From Amaranthus tricolor (Eukaryota; Streptophyta; Magnoliopsida; Caryophyllales; Amaranthaceae): DNA of 64,000 nt. Numbering within the stretch: the first letter of the stretch is position 1; each line of letters begins with the position of its first letter. The stretch lies in contig NC_080052.1 of assembly GCF_026212465.1 (NCBI RefSeq), positions 11,404,166 through 11,468,165 on the forward strand, written 5' to 3'. The position numbers and the translations under genes are program-made. The notes beneath the pieces are model-generated. The model saw only the letters and a program-made list of their open reading frames with translations. It did not search any database and was not told where the DNA came from. Below are positions 47,725 through 60,425 of this stretch, piece by piece.

Positions 47725-48280
47725 GTTCATTCACCGTAACAATTTGTATACATGCGCATTGCCGACCAAAAAAAAAACCCAGAGCATTCCAAAGCTCGTA
47801 AACTCGCAACCGAGACCCCTCTTTCGAGCCTTCTTCTTCCCAAATACTGTTTTTCACCCTCCCGGTATTGTCCCATTCCCAAAAGAGTCCGCCGTCTGTA
47901 AAAGCAAGGTGAACTCGCAACAAAAAAAAAGACAAAATGTTTATGAAATCCGCGCAACACTTGGAAATCAAGAGGCCATCCATGCCAGGCACGCTTCCGC
48001 GGGGAGTTCCGACGGGTCCGGTGCAATTTCCGCTTACACGAACGCACCGATGCACGCCTCTTTCGAACAATTCGTTCGTATGCGCATCGACCCGCGTCAA
48101 CGGGTCCTTACCTTCGAGTGCCCGTAAATTCGAGGTCGGGACCCGGTTGCGAGTTATATTTTTATAAATAAAATTACTTCCAAAGAGTATATTACTATAA
48201 TCACCGAAATGCCTTTTGCTCAAGTGGAGCGGAAAGAATTCGCAAATGAAAACGATAAAAAAAAAAAAAGAAGGGAAAAA

Positions 48281-48399
48281 GGGGTGCAACACGAGGACTT
48301 CCCAGGAGGTCACCCATCCTAGTACTACTCTCGCCCAAGCACGCTTAACTGCGGAGTTCTGATGGGATCCGGTGCATTAGTGCTGGTATGATCGCACCC
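48281..48399 (-). rRNA. 5S rRNA gene, copy 72
   Basis: Consensus U52 gene. T-run T13. Tracts A10/A9; relic at 48627-48723; site L is A. Private A at 48586, as in unit 66. Confidence 0.97.
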
Positions 48400-48955
48400 G
48401 TTCATTCACCGTAACAATTTGTATACATGCGCATTGCCGACCAAAAAAAAAACCCAGAGCATTCCAAAGCTCGTAAACTCGCAACCGAGACCCCTCTTTC
48501 GAGCCTTCTTCTTCCCAAATACTGTTTTTCACCCTCCCGGTATTGTCCCATTCCCAAAAGAGTCCGCCGTCTGTAAAAGCAAGGTAAACTCGCAACAAAA
48601 AAAAAGACAAAATGTTTATGAAATCCGCGCAACACTTGGAAATCAAGAGGCCATCCATGCCAGGCACGCTTCCGCGGGGAGTTCCGACGGGTCCGGTGCA
48701 ATTTCCGCTTACACGAACGCACCGATGCACGCCTCTTTCGAACAATTCGTTCGTATGCGCATCGACCCGCGTCAACGGGTCCTTACCTTCGAGTGCCCGT
48801 AAATTCGAGGTCGGGACCCGGTTGCGAGTTATATTTTTATAAATAAAATTACTTCCAAAGAGTATATTACTATAATCACCGAAATGCCTTTTGCTCAAGT
48901 GGAGCGAAAAGAATTCGCAAATGAAAACGATAAAAAAAAAAAAAGAAGGGAAAAA

Positions 48956-49074
48956 GGGGTGCAACACGAGGACTTCCCAGGAGGTCACCCATCCTAGTAC
49001 TACTCTCGCCCAAGCACGCTTAACTGCGGAGTTCTGATGGGATCCGGTGCATTAGTGCTGGTATGATCGCACCC
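48956..49074 (-). rRNA. 5S rRNA gene, copy 73
   Basis: Consensus U52 gene. T-run T13. Tracts A9/A9; relic at 49301-49397; site L is G. Private G at 49195, as in unit 67. Confidence 0.97.
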
Positions 49075-49629
49075 GTTCATTCACCGTAACAATTTGTATA
49101 CATGCGCATTGCCGACCAAAAAAAAACCCAGAGCATTCCAAAGCTCGTAAACTCGCAACCGAGACCCCTCTTTCGAGCCTTCTTCTTCCCAAATGCTGTT
49201 TTTCACCCTCCCGGTATTGTCCCATTCCCAAAAGAGTCCGCCGTCTGTAAAAGCAAGGTGAACTCGCAACAAAAAAAAAGACAAAATGTTTATGAAATCC
49301 GCGCAACACTTGGAAATCAAGAGGCCATCCATGCCAGGCACGCTTCCGCGGGGAGTTCCGACGGGTCCGGTGCAATTTCCGCTTACACGAACGCACCGAT
49401 GCACGCCTCTTTCGAACAATTCGTTCGTATGCGCATCGACCCGCGTCAACGGGTCCTTACCTTCGAGTGCCCGTAAATTCGAGGTCGGGACCCGGTTGCG
49501 AGTTATATTTTTATAAATAAAATTACTTCCAAAGAGTATATTACTATAATCACCGAAATGCCTTTTGCTCAAGTGGAGCGGAAAGAATTCGCAAATGAAA
49601 ACGATAAAAAAAAAAAAAGAAGGGAAAAA

Positions 49630-49748
49630 GGGGTGCAACACGAGGACTTCCCAGGAGGTCACCCATCCTAGTACTACTCTCGCCCAAGCACGCTTAACTG
49701 CGGAGTTCTGATGGGATCCGGTGCATTAGTGCTGGTATGATCGCACCC
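49630..49748 (-). rRNA. 5S rRNA gene, copy 74
   Basis: Consensus U52 gene. T-run T13. Tracts A10/A9; relic at 49976-50072; site L is A. Confidence 0.97.
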
Positions 49749-50304
49749 GTTCATTCACCGTAACAATTTGTATACATGCGCATTGCCGACCAAAAAAAAA
49801 ACCCAGAGCATTCCAAAGCTCGTAAACTCGCAACCGAGACCCCTCTTTCGAGCCTTCTTCTTCCCAAATACTGTTTTTCACCCTCCCGGTATTGTCCCAT
49901 TCCCAAAAGAGTCCGCCGTCTGTAAAAGCAAGGTGAACTCGCAACAAAAAAAAAGACAAAATGTTTATGAAATCCGCGCAACACTTGGAAATCAAGAGGC
50001 CATCCATGCCAGGCACGCTTCCGCGGGGAGTTCCGACGGGTCCGGTGCAATTTCCGCTTACACGAACGCACCGATGCACGCCTCTTTCGAACAATTCGTT
50101 CGTATGCGCATCGACCCGCGTCAACGGGTCCTTACCTTCGAGTGCCCGTAAATTCGAGGTCGGGACCCGGTTGCGAGTTATATTTTTATAAATAAAATTA
50201 CTTCCAAAGAGTATATTACTATAATCACCGAAATGCCTTTTGCTCAAGTGGAGCGAAAAGAATTCGCAAATGAAAACGATAAAAAAAAAAAAAGAAGGGA
50301 AAAA

Positions 50305-50423
50305 GGGGTGCAACACGAGGACTTCCCAGGAGGTCACCCATCCTAGTACTACTCTCGCCCAAGCACGCTTAACTGCGGAGTTCTGATGGGATCCGGTGCA
50401 TTAGTGCTGGTATGATCGCACCC
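50305..50423 (-). rRNA. 5S rRNA gene, copy 75
   Basis: Consensus U52 gene. T-run T13. Tracts A10/A9; relic at 50651-50747; site L is G. Variants T at 50532 and A at 50687, both shared with unit 77. Confidence 0.97.
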
Positions 50424-50979
50424 GTTCATTCACCGTAACAATTTGTATACATGCGCATTGCCGACCAAAAAAAAAACCCAGAGCATTCCAAAGCTCGTAA
50501 ACTCGCAACCGAGACCCCTCTTTCGAGCCTTTTTCTTCCCAAATACTGTTTTTCACCCTCCCGGTATTGTCCCATTCCCAAAAGAGTCCGCCGTCTGTAA
50601 AAGCAAGGTGAACTCGCAACAAAAAAAAAGACAAAATGTTTATGAAATCCGCGCAACACTTGGAAATCAAGAGGCCATCCATGCCAAGCACGCTTCCGCG
50701 GGGAGTTCCGACGGGTCCGGTGCAATTTCCGCTTACACGAACGCACCGATGCACGCCTCTTTCGAACAATTCGTTCGTATGCGCATCGACCCGCGTCAAC
50801 GGGTCCTTACCTTCGAGTGCCCGTAAATTCGAGGTCGGGACCCGGTTGCGAGTTATATTTTTATAAATAAAATTACTTCCAAAGAGTATATTACTATAAT
50901 CACCGAAATGCCTTTTGCTCAAGTGGAGCGGAAAGAATTCGCAAATGAAAACGATAAAAAAAAAAAAAGAAGGGAAAAA

Positions 50980-51098
50980 GGGGTGCAACACGAGGACTTC
51001 CCAGGAGGTCACCCATCCTAGTACTACTCTCGCCCAAGCACGCTTAACTGCGGAGTTCTGATGGGATCCGGTGCATTAGTGCTGGTATGATCGCACCC
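50980..51098 (-). rRNA. 5S rRNA gene, copy 76
   Basis: Consensus U52 gene. T-run T13. Tracts A10/A9; relic at 51326-51422 with a private T at 51398; site L is A. Confidence 0.97.
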
Positions 51099-51654
51099 GT
51101 TCATTCACCGTAACAATTTGTATACATGCGCATTGCCGACCAAAAAAAAAACCCAGAGCATTCCAAAGCTCGTAAACTCGCAACCGAGACCCCTCTTTCG
51201 AGCCTTCTTCTTCCCAAATACTGTTTTTCACCCTCCCGGTATTGTCCCATTCCCAAAAGAGTCCGCCGTCTGTAAAAGCAAGGTGAACTCGCAACAAAAA
51301 AAAAGACAAAATGTTTATGAAATCCGCGCAACACTTGGAAATCAAGAGGCCATCCATGCCAGGCACGCTTCCGCGGGGAGTTCCGACGGGTCCGGTGTAA
51401 TTTCCGCTTACACGAACGCACCGATGCACGCCTCTTTCGAACAATTCGTTCGTATGCGCATCGACCCGCGTCAACGGGTCCTTACCTTCGAGTGCCCGTA
51501 AATTCGAGGTCGGGACCCGGTTGCGAGTTATATTTTTATAAATAAAATTACTTCCAAAGAGTATATTACTATAATCACCGAAATGCCTTTTGCTCAAGTG
51601 GAGCGAAAAGAATTCGCAAATGAAAACGATAAAAAAAAAAAAAGAAGGGAAAAA

Positions 51655-51773
51655 GGGGTGCAACACGAGGACTTCCCAGGAGGTCACCCATCCTAGTACT
51701 ACTCTCGCCCAAGCACGCTTAACTGCGGAGTTCTGATGGGATCCGGTGCATTAGTGCTGGTATGATCGCACCC
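51655..51773 (-). rRNA. 5S rRNA gene, copy 77
   Basis: Consensus U52 gene. T-run T13. Tracts A10/A10, the only such unit; relic at 52002-52098; site L is G. Variants T at 51882 and A at 52038, as in unit 75. Confidence 0.97.
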
Positions 51774-52330
51774 GTTCATTCACCGTAACAATTTGTATAC
51801 ATGCGCATTGCCGACCAAAAAAAAAACCCAGAGCATTCCAAAGCTCGTAAACTCGCAACCGAGACCCCTCTTTCGAGCCTTTTTCTTCCCAAATACTGTT
51901 TTTCACCCTCCCGGTATTGTCCCATTCCCAAAAGAGTCCGCCGTCTGTAAAAGCAAGGTGAACTCGCAACAAAAAAAAAAGACAAAATGTTTATGAAATC
52001 CGCGCAACACTTGGAAATCAAGAGGCCATCCATGCCAAGCACGCTTCCGCGGGGAGTTCCGACGGGTCCGGTGCAATTTCCGCTTACACGAACGCACCGA
52101 TGCACGCCTCTTTCGAACAATTCGTTCGTATGCGCATCGACCCGCGTCAACGGGTCCTTACCTTCGAGTGCCCGTAAATTCGAGGTCGGGACCCGGTTGC
52201 GAGTTATATTTTTATAAATAAAATTACTTCCAAAGAGTATATTACTATAATCACCGAAATGCCTTTTGCTCAAGTGGAGCGGAAAGAATTCGCAAATGAA
52301 AACGATAAAAAAAAAAAAAGAAGGGAAAAA

Positions 52331-52449
52331 GGGGTGCAACACGAGGACTTCCCAGGAGGTCACCCATCCTAGTACTACTCTCGCCCAAGCACGCTTAACT
52401 GCGGAGTTCTGATGGGATCCGGTGCATTAGTGCTGGTATGATCGCACCC
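52331..52449 (-). rRNA. 5S rRNA gene, copy 78
   Basis: Consensus U52 gene. T-run T13. Tracts A10/A9; relic at 52677-52773; site L is A. Confidence 0.97.
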
Positions 52450-53005
52450 GTTCATTCACCGTAACAATTTGTATACATGCGCATTGCCGACCAAAAAAAA
52501 AACCCAGAGCATTCCAAAGCTCGTAAACTCGCAACCGAGACCCCTCTTTCGAGCCTTCTTCTTCCCAAATACTGTTTTTCACCCTCCCGGTATTGTCCCA
52601 TTCCCAAAAGAGTCCGCCGTCTGTAAAAGCAAGGTGAACTCGCAACAAAAAAAAAGACAAAATGTTTATGAAATCCGCGCAACACTTGGAAATCAAGAGG
52701 CCATCCATGCCAGGCACGCTTCCGCGGGGAGTTCCGACGGGTCCGGTGCAATTTCCGCTTACACGAACGCACCGATGCACGCCTCTTTCGAACAATTCGT
52801 TCGTATGCGCATCGACCCGCGTCAACGGGTCCTTACCTTCGAGTGCCCGTAAATTCGAGGTCGGGACCCGGTTGCGAGTTATATTTTTATAAATAAAATT
52901 ACTTCCAAAGAGTATATTACTATAATCACCGAAATGCCTTTTGCTCAAGTGGAGCGAAAAGAATTCGCAAATGAAAACGATAAAAAAAAAAAAAGAAGGG
53001 AAAAA

Positions 53006-53124
53006 GGGGTGCAACACGAGGACTTCCCAGGAGGTCACCCATCCTAGTACTACTCTCGCCCAAGCACGCTTAACTGCGGAGTTCTGATGGGATCCGGTGC
53101 ATTAGTGCTGGTATGATCGCACCC
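53006..53124 (-). rRNA. 5S rRNA gene, copy 79
   Basis: Consensus U52 gene. T-run T13. Tracts A10/A9; relic at 53352-53448; site L is G. Confidence 0.97.
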
Positions 53125-53680
53125 GTTCATTCACCGTAACAATTTGTATACATGCGCATTGCCGACCAAAAAAAAAACCCAGAGCATTCCAAAGCTCGTA
53201 AACTCGCAACCGAGACCCCTCTTTCGAGCCTTCTTCTTCCCAAATACTGTTTTTCACCCTCCCGGTATTGTCCCATTCCCAAAAGAGTCCGCCGTCTGTA
53301 AAAGCAAGGTGAACTCGCAACAAAAAAAAAGACAAAATGTTTATGAAATCCGCGCAACACTTGGAAATCAAGAGGCCATCCATGCCAGGCACGCTTCCGC
53401 GGGGAGTTCCGACGGGTCCGGTGCAATTTCCGCTTACACGAACGCACCGATGCACGCCTCTTTCGAACAATTCGTTCGTATGCGCATCGACCCGCGTCAA
53501 CGGGTCCTTACCTTCGAGTGCCCGTAAATTCGAGGTCGGGACCCGGTTGCGAGTTATATTTTTATAAATAAAATTACTTCCAAAGAGTATATTACTATAA
53601 TCACCGAAATGCCTTTTGCTCAAGTGGAGCGGAAAGAATTCGCAAATGAAAACGATAAAAAAAAAAAAAGAAGGGAAAAA

Positions 53681-53799
53681 GGGGTGCAACACGAGGACTT
53701 CCCAGGAGGTCACCCATCCTAGTACTACTCTCGCCCAAGCACGCTTAACTGCGGAGTTCTGATGGGATCCGGTGCATTAGTGCTGGTATGATCGCACCC
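53681..53799 (-). rRNA. 5S rRNA gene, copy 80
   Basis: Consensus U52 gene. T-run T13. Tracts A10/A9; relic at 54027-54123; site L is A. Confidence 0.97.
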
Positions 53800-54355
53800 G
53801 TTCATTCACCGTAACAATTTGTATACATGCGCATTGCCGACCAAAAAAAAAACCCAGAGCATTCCAAAGCTCGTAAACTCGCAACCGAGACCCCTCTTTC
53901 GAGCCTTCTTCTTCCCAAATACTGTTTTTCACCCTCCCGGTATTGTCCCATTCCCAAAAGAGTCCGCCGTCTGTAAAAGCAAGGTGAACTCGCAACAAAA
54001 AAAAAGACAAAATGTTTATGAAATCCGCGCAACACTTGGAAATCAAGAGGCCATCCATGCCAGGCACGCTTCCGCGGGGAGTTCCGACGGGTCCGGTGCA
54101 ATTTCCGCTTACACGAACGCACCGATGCACGCCTCTTTCGAACAATTCGTTCGTATGCGCATCGACCCGCGTCAACGGGTCCTTACCTTCGAGTGCCCGT
54201 AAATTCGAGGTCGGGACCCGGTTGCGAGTTATATTTTTATAAATAAAATTACTTCCAAAGAGTATATTACTATAATCACCGAAATGCCTTTTGCTCAAGT
54301 GGAGCGAAAAGAATTCGCAAATGAAAACGATAAAAAAAAAAAAAGAAGGGAAAAA

Positions 54356-54474
54356 GGGGTGCAACACGAGGACTTCCCAGGAGGTCACCCATCCTAGTAC
54401 TACTCTCGCCCAAGCACGCTTAACTGCGGAGTTCTGATGGGATCCGGTGCATTAGTGCTGGTATGATCGCACCC
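54356..54474 (-). rRNA. 5S rRNA gene, copy 81
   Basis: Consensus U52 gene. T-run T13. Tracts A10/A9; relic at 54702-54798; site L is G. Confidence 0.97.
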
Positions 54475-55030
54475 GTTCATTCACCGTAACAATTTGTATA
54501 CATGCGCATTGCCGACCAAAAAAAAAACCCAGAGCATTCCAAAGCTCGTAAACTCGCAACCGAGACCCCTCTTTCGAGCCTTCTTCTTCCCAAATACTGT
54601 TTTTCACCCTCCCGGTATTGTCCCATTCCCAAAAGAGTCCGCCGTCTGTAAAAGCAAGGTGAACTCGCAACAAAAAAAAAGACAAAATGTTTATGAAATC
54701 CGCGCAACACTTGGAAATCAAGAGGCCATCCATGCCAGGCACGCTTCCGCGGGGAGTTCCGACGGGTCCGGTGCAATTTCCGCTTACACGAACGCACCGA
54801 TGCACGCCTCTTTCGAACAATTCGTTCGTATGCGCATCGACCCGCGTCAACGGGTCCTTACCTTCGAGTGCCCGTAAATTCGAGGTCGGGACCCGGTTGC
54901 GAGTTATATTTTTATAAATAAAATTACTTCCAAAGAGTATATTACTATAATCACCGAAATGCCTTTTGCTCAAGTGGAGCGGAAAGAATTCGCAAATGAA
55001 AACGATAAAAAAAAAAAAAGAAGGGAAAAA

Positions 55031-55149
55031 GGGGTGCAACACGAGGACTTCCCAGGAGGTCACCCATCCTAGTACTACTCTCGCCCAAGCACGCTTAACT
55101 GCGGAGTTCTGATGGGATCCGGTGCATTAGTGCTGGTATGATCGCACCC
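55031..55149 (-). rRNA. 5S rRNA gene, copy 82
   Basis: Consensus U52 gene. T-run T13. Tracts A10/A8, unique; relic at 55376-55472 with T at 55434; site L is A. Confidence 0.97.
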
Positions 55150-55704
55150 GTTCATTCACCGTAACAATTTGTATACATGCGCATTGCCGACCAAAAAAAA
55201 AACCCAGAGCATTCCAAAGCTCGTAAACTCGCAACCGAGACCCCTCTTTCGAGCCTTCTTCTTCCCAAATACTGTTTTTCACCCTCCCGGTATTGTCCCA
55301 TTCCCAAAAGAGTCCGCCGTCTGTAAAAGCAAGGTGAACTCGCAACAAAAAAAAGACAAAATGTTTATGAAATCCGCGCAACACTTGGAAATCAAGAGGC
55401 CATCCATGCCAGGCACGCTTCCGCGGGGAGTTCTGACGGGTCCGGTGCAATTTCCGCTTACACGAACGCACCGATGCACGCCTCTTTCGAACAATTCGTT
55501 CGTATGCGCATCGACCCGCGTCAACGGGTCCTTACCTTCGAGTGCCCGTAAATTCGAGGTCGGGACCCGGTTGCGAGTTATATTTTTATAAATAAAATTA
55601 CTTTCAAAGAGTATATTACTATAATCACCGAAATGCCTTTTGCTCAAGTGGAGCGAAAAGAATTCGCAAATGAAAACGATAAAAAAAAAAAAAGAAGGGA
55701 AAAA

Positions 55705-55823
55705 GGGGTGCAACACGAGGACTTCCCAGGAGGTCACCCATCCTAGTACTTCTCTCGCCCAAGCACGCTTAACTGCGGAGTTCTGATGGGATCCGGTGCA
55801 TTAGTGCTGGTATGATCGCACCC
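55705..55823 (-). rRNA. 5S rRNA gene, copy 83 (U73A variant)
   Basis: U52 form with a private U73A change (55751), just after the intermediate element. T-run T13. Tracts A10/A9; relic at 56051-56147; site L is G. Shares the T at 55932 with units 75 and 77. Confidence 0.95.
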
Positions 55824-56379
55824 GTTCATTCACCGTAACAATTTGTATACATGCGCATTGCCGACCAAAAAAAAAACCCAGAGCATTCCAAAGCTCGTAA
55901 ACTCGCAACCGAGACCCCTCTTTCGAGCCTTTTTCTTCCCAAATACTGTTTTTCACCCTCCCGGTATTGTCCCATTCCCAAAAGAGTCCGCCGTCTGTAA
56001 AAGCAAGGTGAACTCGCAACAAAAAAAAAGACAAAATGTTTATGAAATCCGCGCAACACTTGGAAATCAAGAGGCCATCCATGCCAGGCACGCTTCCGCG
56101 GGGAGTTCCGACGGGTCCGGTGCAATTTCCGCTTACACGAACGCACCGATGCACGCCTCTTTCGAACAATTCGTTCGTATGCGCATCGACCCGCGTCAAC
56201 GGGTCCTTACCTTCGAGTGCCCGTAAATTCGAGGTCGGGACCCGGTTGCGAGTTATATTTTTATAAATAAAATTACTTCCAAAGAGTATATTACTATAAT
56301 CACCGAAATGCCTTTTGCTCAAGTGGAGCGGAAAGAATTCGCAAATGAAAACGATAAAAAAAAAAAAAGAAGGGAAAAA

Positions 56380-56498
56380 GGGGTGCAACACGAGGACTTC
56401 CCAGGAGGTCACCCATCCTAGTACTACTCTCGCCCAAGCACGCTTAACTGCGGAGTTCTGATGGGATCCGGTGCATTAGTGCTGGTATGATCGCACCC
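56380..56498 (-). rRNA. 5S rRNA gene, copy 84
   Basis: Consensus U52 gene. T-run T13. Tracts A9/A8; relic at 56724-56820; site L is G. Opens the four-unit repeat. Confidence 0.97.
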
Positions 56499-57052
56499 GT
56501 TCATTCACCGTAACAATTTGTATACATGCGCATTGCCGACCAAAAAAAAACCCAGAGCATTCCAAAGCTCGTAAACTCGCAACCGAGACCCCTCTTTCGA
56601 GCCTTCTTCTTCCCAAATACTGTTTTTCACCCTCCCGGTATTGTCCCATTCCCAAAAGAGTCCGCCGTCTGTAAAAGCAAGGTGAACTCGCAACAAAAAA
56701 AAGACAAAATGTTTATGAAATCCGCGCAACACTTGGAAATCAAGAGGCCATCCATGCCAGGCACGCTTCCGCGGGGAGTTCCGACGGGTCCGGTGCAATT
56801 TCCGCTTACACGAACGCACCGATGCACGCCTCTTTCGAACAATTCGTTCGTATGCGCATCGACCCGCGTCAACGGGTCCTTACCTTCGAGTGCCCGTAAA
56901 TTCGAGGTCGGGACCCGGTTGCGAGTTATATTTTTATAAATAAAATTACTTCCAAAGAGTATATTACTATAATCACCGAAATGCCTTTTGCTCAAGTGGA
57001 GCGGAAAGAATTCGCAAATGAAAACGATAAAAAAAAAAAAAGAAGGGAAAAA

Positions 57053-57171
57053 GGGGTGCAACACGAGGACTTCCCAGGAGGTCACCCATCCTAGTACTAC
57101 TCTCGCCCAAGCACGCTTAACTGCGGAGTTCTGATGGGATCCGGTGCATTAGTGCTGGTATGATCGCACCC
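57053..57171 (-). rRNA. 5S rRNA gene, copy 85
   Basis: Consensus U52 gene. T-run T13. Tracts A10/A9; relic at 57399-57495. A at 57253 (CG lost), shared with unit 86. Confidence 0.97.
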
Positions 57172-57726
57172 GTTCATTCACCGTAACAATTTGTATACAT
57201 GCGCATTGCCGACCAAAAAAAAAACCCAGAGCATTCCAAAGCTCGTAAACTCACAACCGAGACCCCTCTTTCGAGCCTTCTTCTTCCCAAATACTGTTTT
57301 TCACCCTCCCGGTATTGTCCCATTCCCAAAAGAGTCCGCCGTCTGTAAAAGCAAGGTGAACTCGCAACAAAAAAAAAGACAAAATGTTTATGAAATCCGC
57401 GCAACACTTGGAAATCAAGAGGCCATCCATGCCAGGCACGCTTCCGCGGGGAGTTCCGACGGGTCCGGTGCAATTTCCGCTTACACGAACGCACCGATGC
57501 ACGCCTCTTTCGAACAATTCGTTCGTATGCGCATCGACCCGCGTCAACGGGTCCTTACCTTCGAGTGCCCGTAAATTCGAGGTCGGGACCCGGTTGCGAG
57601 TTATATTTTTATAAATAAAATTACTTCCAAAGAGTATATTACTACAATCACCGAAATGCCTTTTGCTCAAGTGGAGCGGAAAGAATTCGCAAATGAAAAC
57701 GATAAAAAAAAAAAAGAAGGGAAAAA

Positions 57727-57845
57727 GGGGTGCAACACGAGGACTTCCCAGGAGGTCACCCATCCTAGTACTACTCTCGCCCAAGCACGCTTAACTGCGG
57801 AGTTCTGATGGGATCCGGTGCATTAGTGCTGGTATGATCGCACCC
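57727..57845 (-). rRNA. 5S rRNA gene, copy 86
   Basis: Consensus U52 gene. T-run T12. Tracts A10/A9; relic at 58073-58169. A at 57927, as in unit 85. Confidence 0.97.
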
Positions 57846-58402
57846 GTTCATTCACCGTAACAATTTGTATACATGCGCATTGCCGACCAAAAAAAAAACC
57901 CAGAGCATTCCAAAGCTCGTAAACTCACAACCGAGACCCCTCTTTCGAGCCTTCTTCTTCCCAAATACTGTTTTTCACCCTCCCGGTATTGTCCCATTCC
58001 CAAAAGAGTCCGCCGTCTGTAAAAGCAAGGTGAACTCGCAACAAAAAAAAAGACAAAATGTTTATGAAATCCGCGCAACACTTGGAAATCAAGAGGCCAT
58101 CCATGCCAGGCACGCTTCCGCGGGGAGTTCCGACGGGTCCGGTGCAATTTCCGCTTACACGAACGCACCGATGCACGCCTCTTTCGAACAATTCGTTCGT
58201 ATGCGCATCGACCCGCGTCAACGGGTCCTTACCTTCGAGTGCCCGTAAATTCGAGGTCGGGACCCGGTTGCGAGTTATATTTTTATAAATAAAATTACTT
58301 CCAAAGAGTATATTACTATAATCACCGAAATGCCTTTTGCTCAAGTGGAGCGGAAAGAATTCGCAAATGAAAACGATAAAAAAAAAAAAAAGAAGGGAAA
58401 AA

Positions 58403-58521
58403 GGGGTGCAACACGAGGACTTCCCAGGAGGTCACCCATCCTAGTACTACTCTCGCCCAAGCACGCTTAACTGCGGAGTTCTGATGGGATCCGGTGCATT
58501 AGTGCTGGTATGATCGCACCC
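58403..58521 (-). rRNA. 5S rRNA gene, copy 87
   Basis: Consensus U52 gene. T-run T14. Tracts A10/A9; relic at 58749-58845. Private A at 58875 in the relic's upstream region. Confidence 0.97.
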
Positions 58522-59078
58522 GTTCATTCACCGTAACAATTTGTATACATGCGCATTGCCGACCAAAAAAAAAACCCAGAGCATTCCAAAGCTCGTAAAC
58601 TCGCAACCGAGACCCCTCTTTCGAGCCTTCTTCTTCCCAAATACTGTTTTTCACCCTCCCGGTATTGTCCCATTCCCAAAAGAGTCCGCCGTCTGTAAAA
58701 GCAAGGTGAACTCGCAACAAAAAAAAAGACAAAATGTTTATGAAATCCGCGCAACACTTGGAAATCAAGAGGCCATCCATGCCAGGCACGCTTCCGCGGG
58801 GAGTTCCGACGGGTCCGGTGCAATTTCCGCTTACACGAACGCACCGATGCACGCCTCTTTCGAACAATTCGTTCATATGCGCATCGACCCGCGTCAACGG
58901 GTCCTTACCTTCGAGTGCCCGTAAATTCGAGGTCGGGACCCGGTTGCGAGTTATATTTTTATAAATAAAATTACTTCCAAAGAGTATATTACTATAATCA
59001 CCGAAATGCCTTTTGCTCAAGTGGAGCGGAAAGAATTCGCAAATGAAAACGATAAAAAAAAAAAAAAGAAGGGAAAAA

Positions 59079-59197
59079 GGGGTGCAACACGAGGACTTCC
59101 CAGGAGGTCACCCATCCTAGTACTACTCTCGCCCAAGCACGCTTAACTGCGGAGTTCTGATGGGATCCGGTGCATTAGTGCTGGTATGATCGCACCC
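59079..59197 (-). rRNA. 5S rRNA gene, copy 88
   Basis: Consensus U52 gene. T-run T14. Tracts A9/A8; relic at 59423-59519; site L is A. Confidence 0.97.
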
Positions 59198-59751
59198 GTT
59201 CATTCACCGTAACAATTTGTATACATGCGCATTGCCGACCAAAAAAAAACCCAGAGCATTCCAAAGCTCGTAAACTCGCAACCGAGACCCCTCTTTCGAG
59301 CCTTCTTCTTCCCAAATACTGTTTTTCACCCTCCCGGTATTGTCCCATTCCCAAAAGAGTCCGCCGTCTGTAAAAGCAAGGTGAACTCGCAACAAAAAAA
59401 AGACAAAATGTTTATGAAATCCGCGCAACACTTGGAAATCAAGAGGCCATCCATGCCAGGCACGCTTCCGCGGGGAGTTCCGACGGGTCCGGTGCAATTT
59501 CCGCTTACACGAACGCACCGATGCACGCCTCTTTCGAACAATTCGTTCGTATGCGCATCGACCCGCGTCAACGGGTCCTTACCTTCGAGTGCCCGTAAAT
59601 TCGAGGTCGGGACCCGGTTGCGAGATATATTTTTATAAATAAAATTACTTCCAAAGAGTATATTACTATAATCACCGAAATGCCTTTTGCTCAAGTGGAG
59701 CGAAAAGAATTCGCAAATGAAAACGATAAAAAAAAAAAAAGAAGGGAAAAA

Positions 59752-59870
59752 GGGGTGCAACACGAGGACTTCCCAGGAGGTCACCCATCCTAGTACTACT
59801 CTCGCCCAAGCACGCTTAACTGCGGAGTTCTGATGGGATCCGGTGCATTAGTGCTGGTATGATCGCACCC
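59752..59870 (-). rRNA. 5S rRNA gene, copy 89
   Basis: Consensus U52 gene. T-run T13. Tracts A10/A9; relic at 60098-60194. Confidence 0.97.
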
Positions 59871-60425
59871 GTTCATTCACCGTAACAATTTGTATACATG
59901 CGCATTGCCGACCAAAAAAAAAACCCAGAGCATTCCAAAGCTCGTAAACTCGCAACCGAGACCCCTCTTTCGAGCCTTCTTCTTCCCAAATACTGTTTTT
60001 CACCCTCCCGGTATTGTCCCATTCCCAAAAGAGTCCGCCGTCTGTAAAAGCAAGGTGAACTCGCAACAAAAAAAAAGACAAAATGTTTATGAAATCCGCG
60101 CAACACTTGGAAATCAAGAGGCCATCCATGCCAGGCACGCTTCCGCGGGGAGTTCCGACGGGTCCGGTGCAATTTCCGCTTACACGAACGCACCGATGCA
60201 CGCCTCTTTCGAACAATTCGTTCGTATGCGCATCGACCCGCGTCAACGGGTCCTTACCTTCGAGTGCCCGTAAATTCGAGGTCGGGACCCGGTTGCGAGT
60301 TATATTTTTATAAATAAAATTACTTCCAAAGAGTATATTACTATAATCACCGAAATGCCTTTTGCTCAAGTGGAGCGGAAAGAATTCGCAAATGAAAACG
60401 ATAAAAAAAAAAAAGAAGGGAAAAA

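Larger units (their letters stand above)
46933..56379 (-). repeat. Two-unit higher-order repeat (units 70-83)
   Basis: Site L alternates A, G, A, G through 14 consecutive units without a break. The period is about 1350 bp. Minor variants are inherited in the same register: units 75, 77 and 83 share a T, and units 75 and 77 share an A in the relic. Confidence 0.88.
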
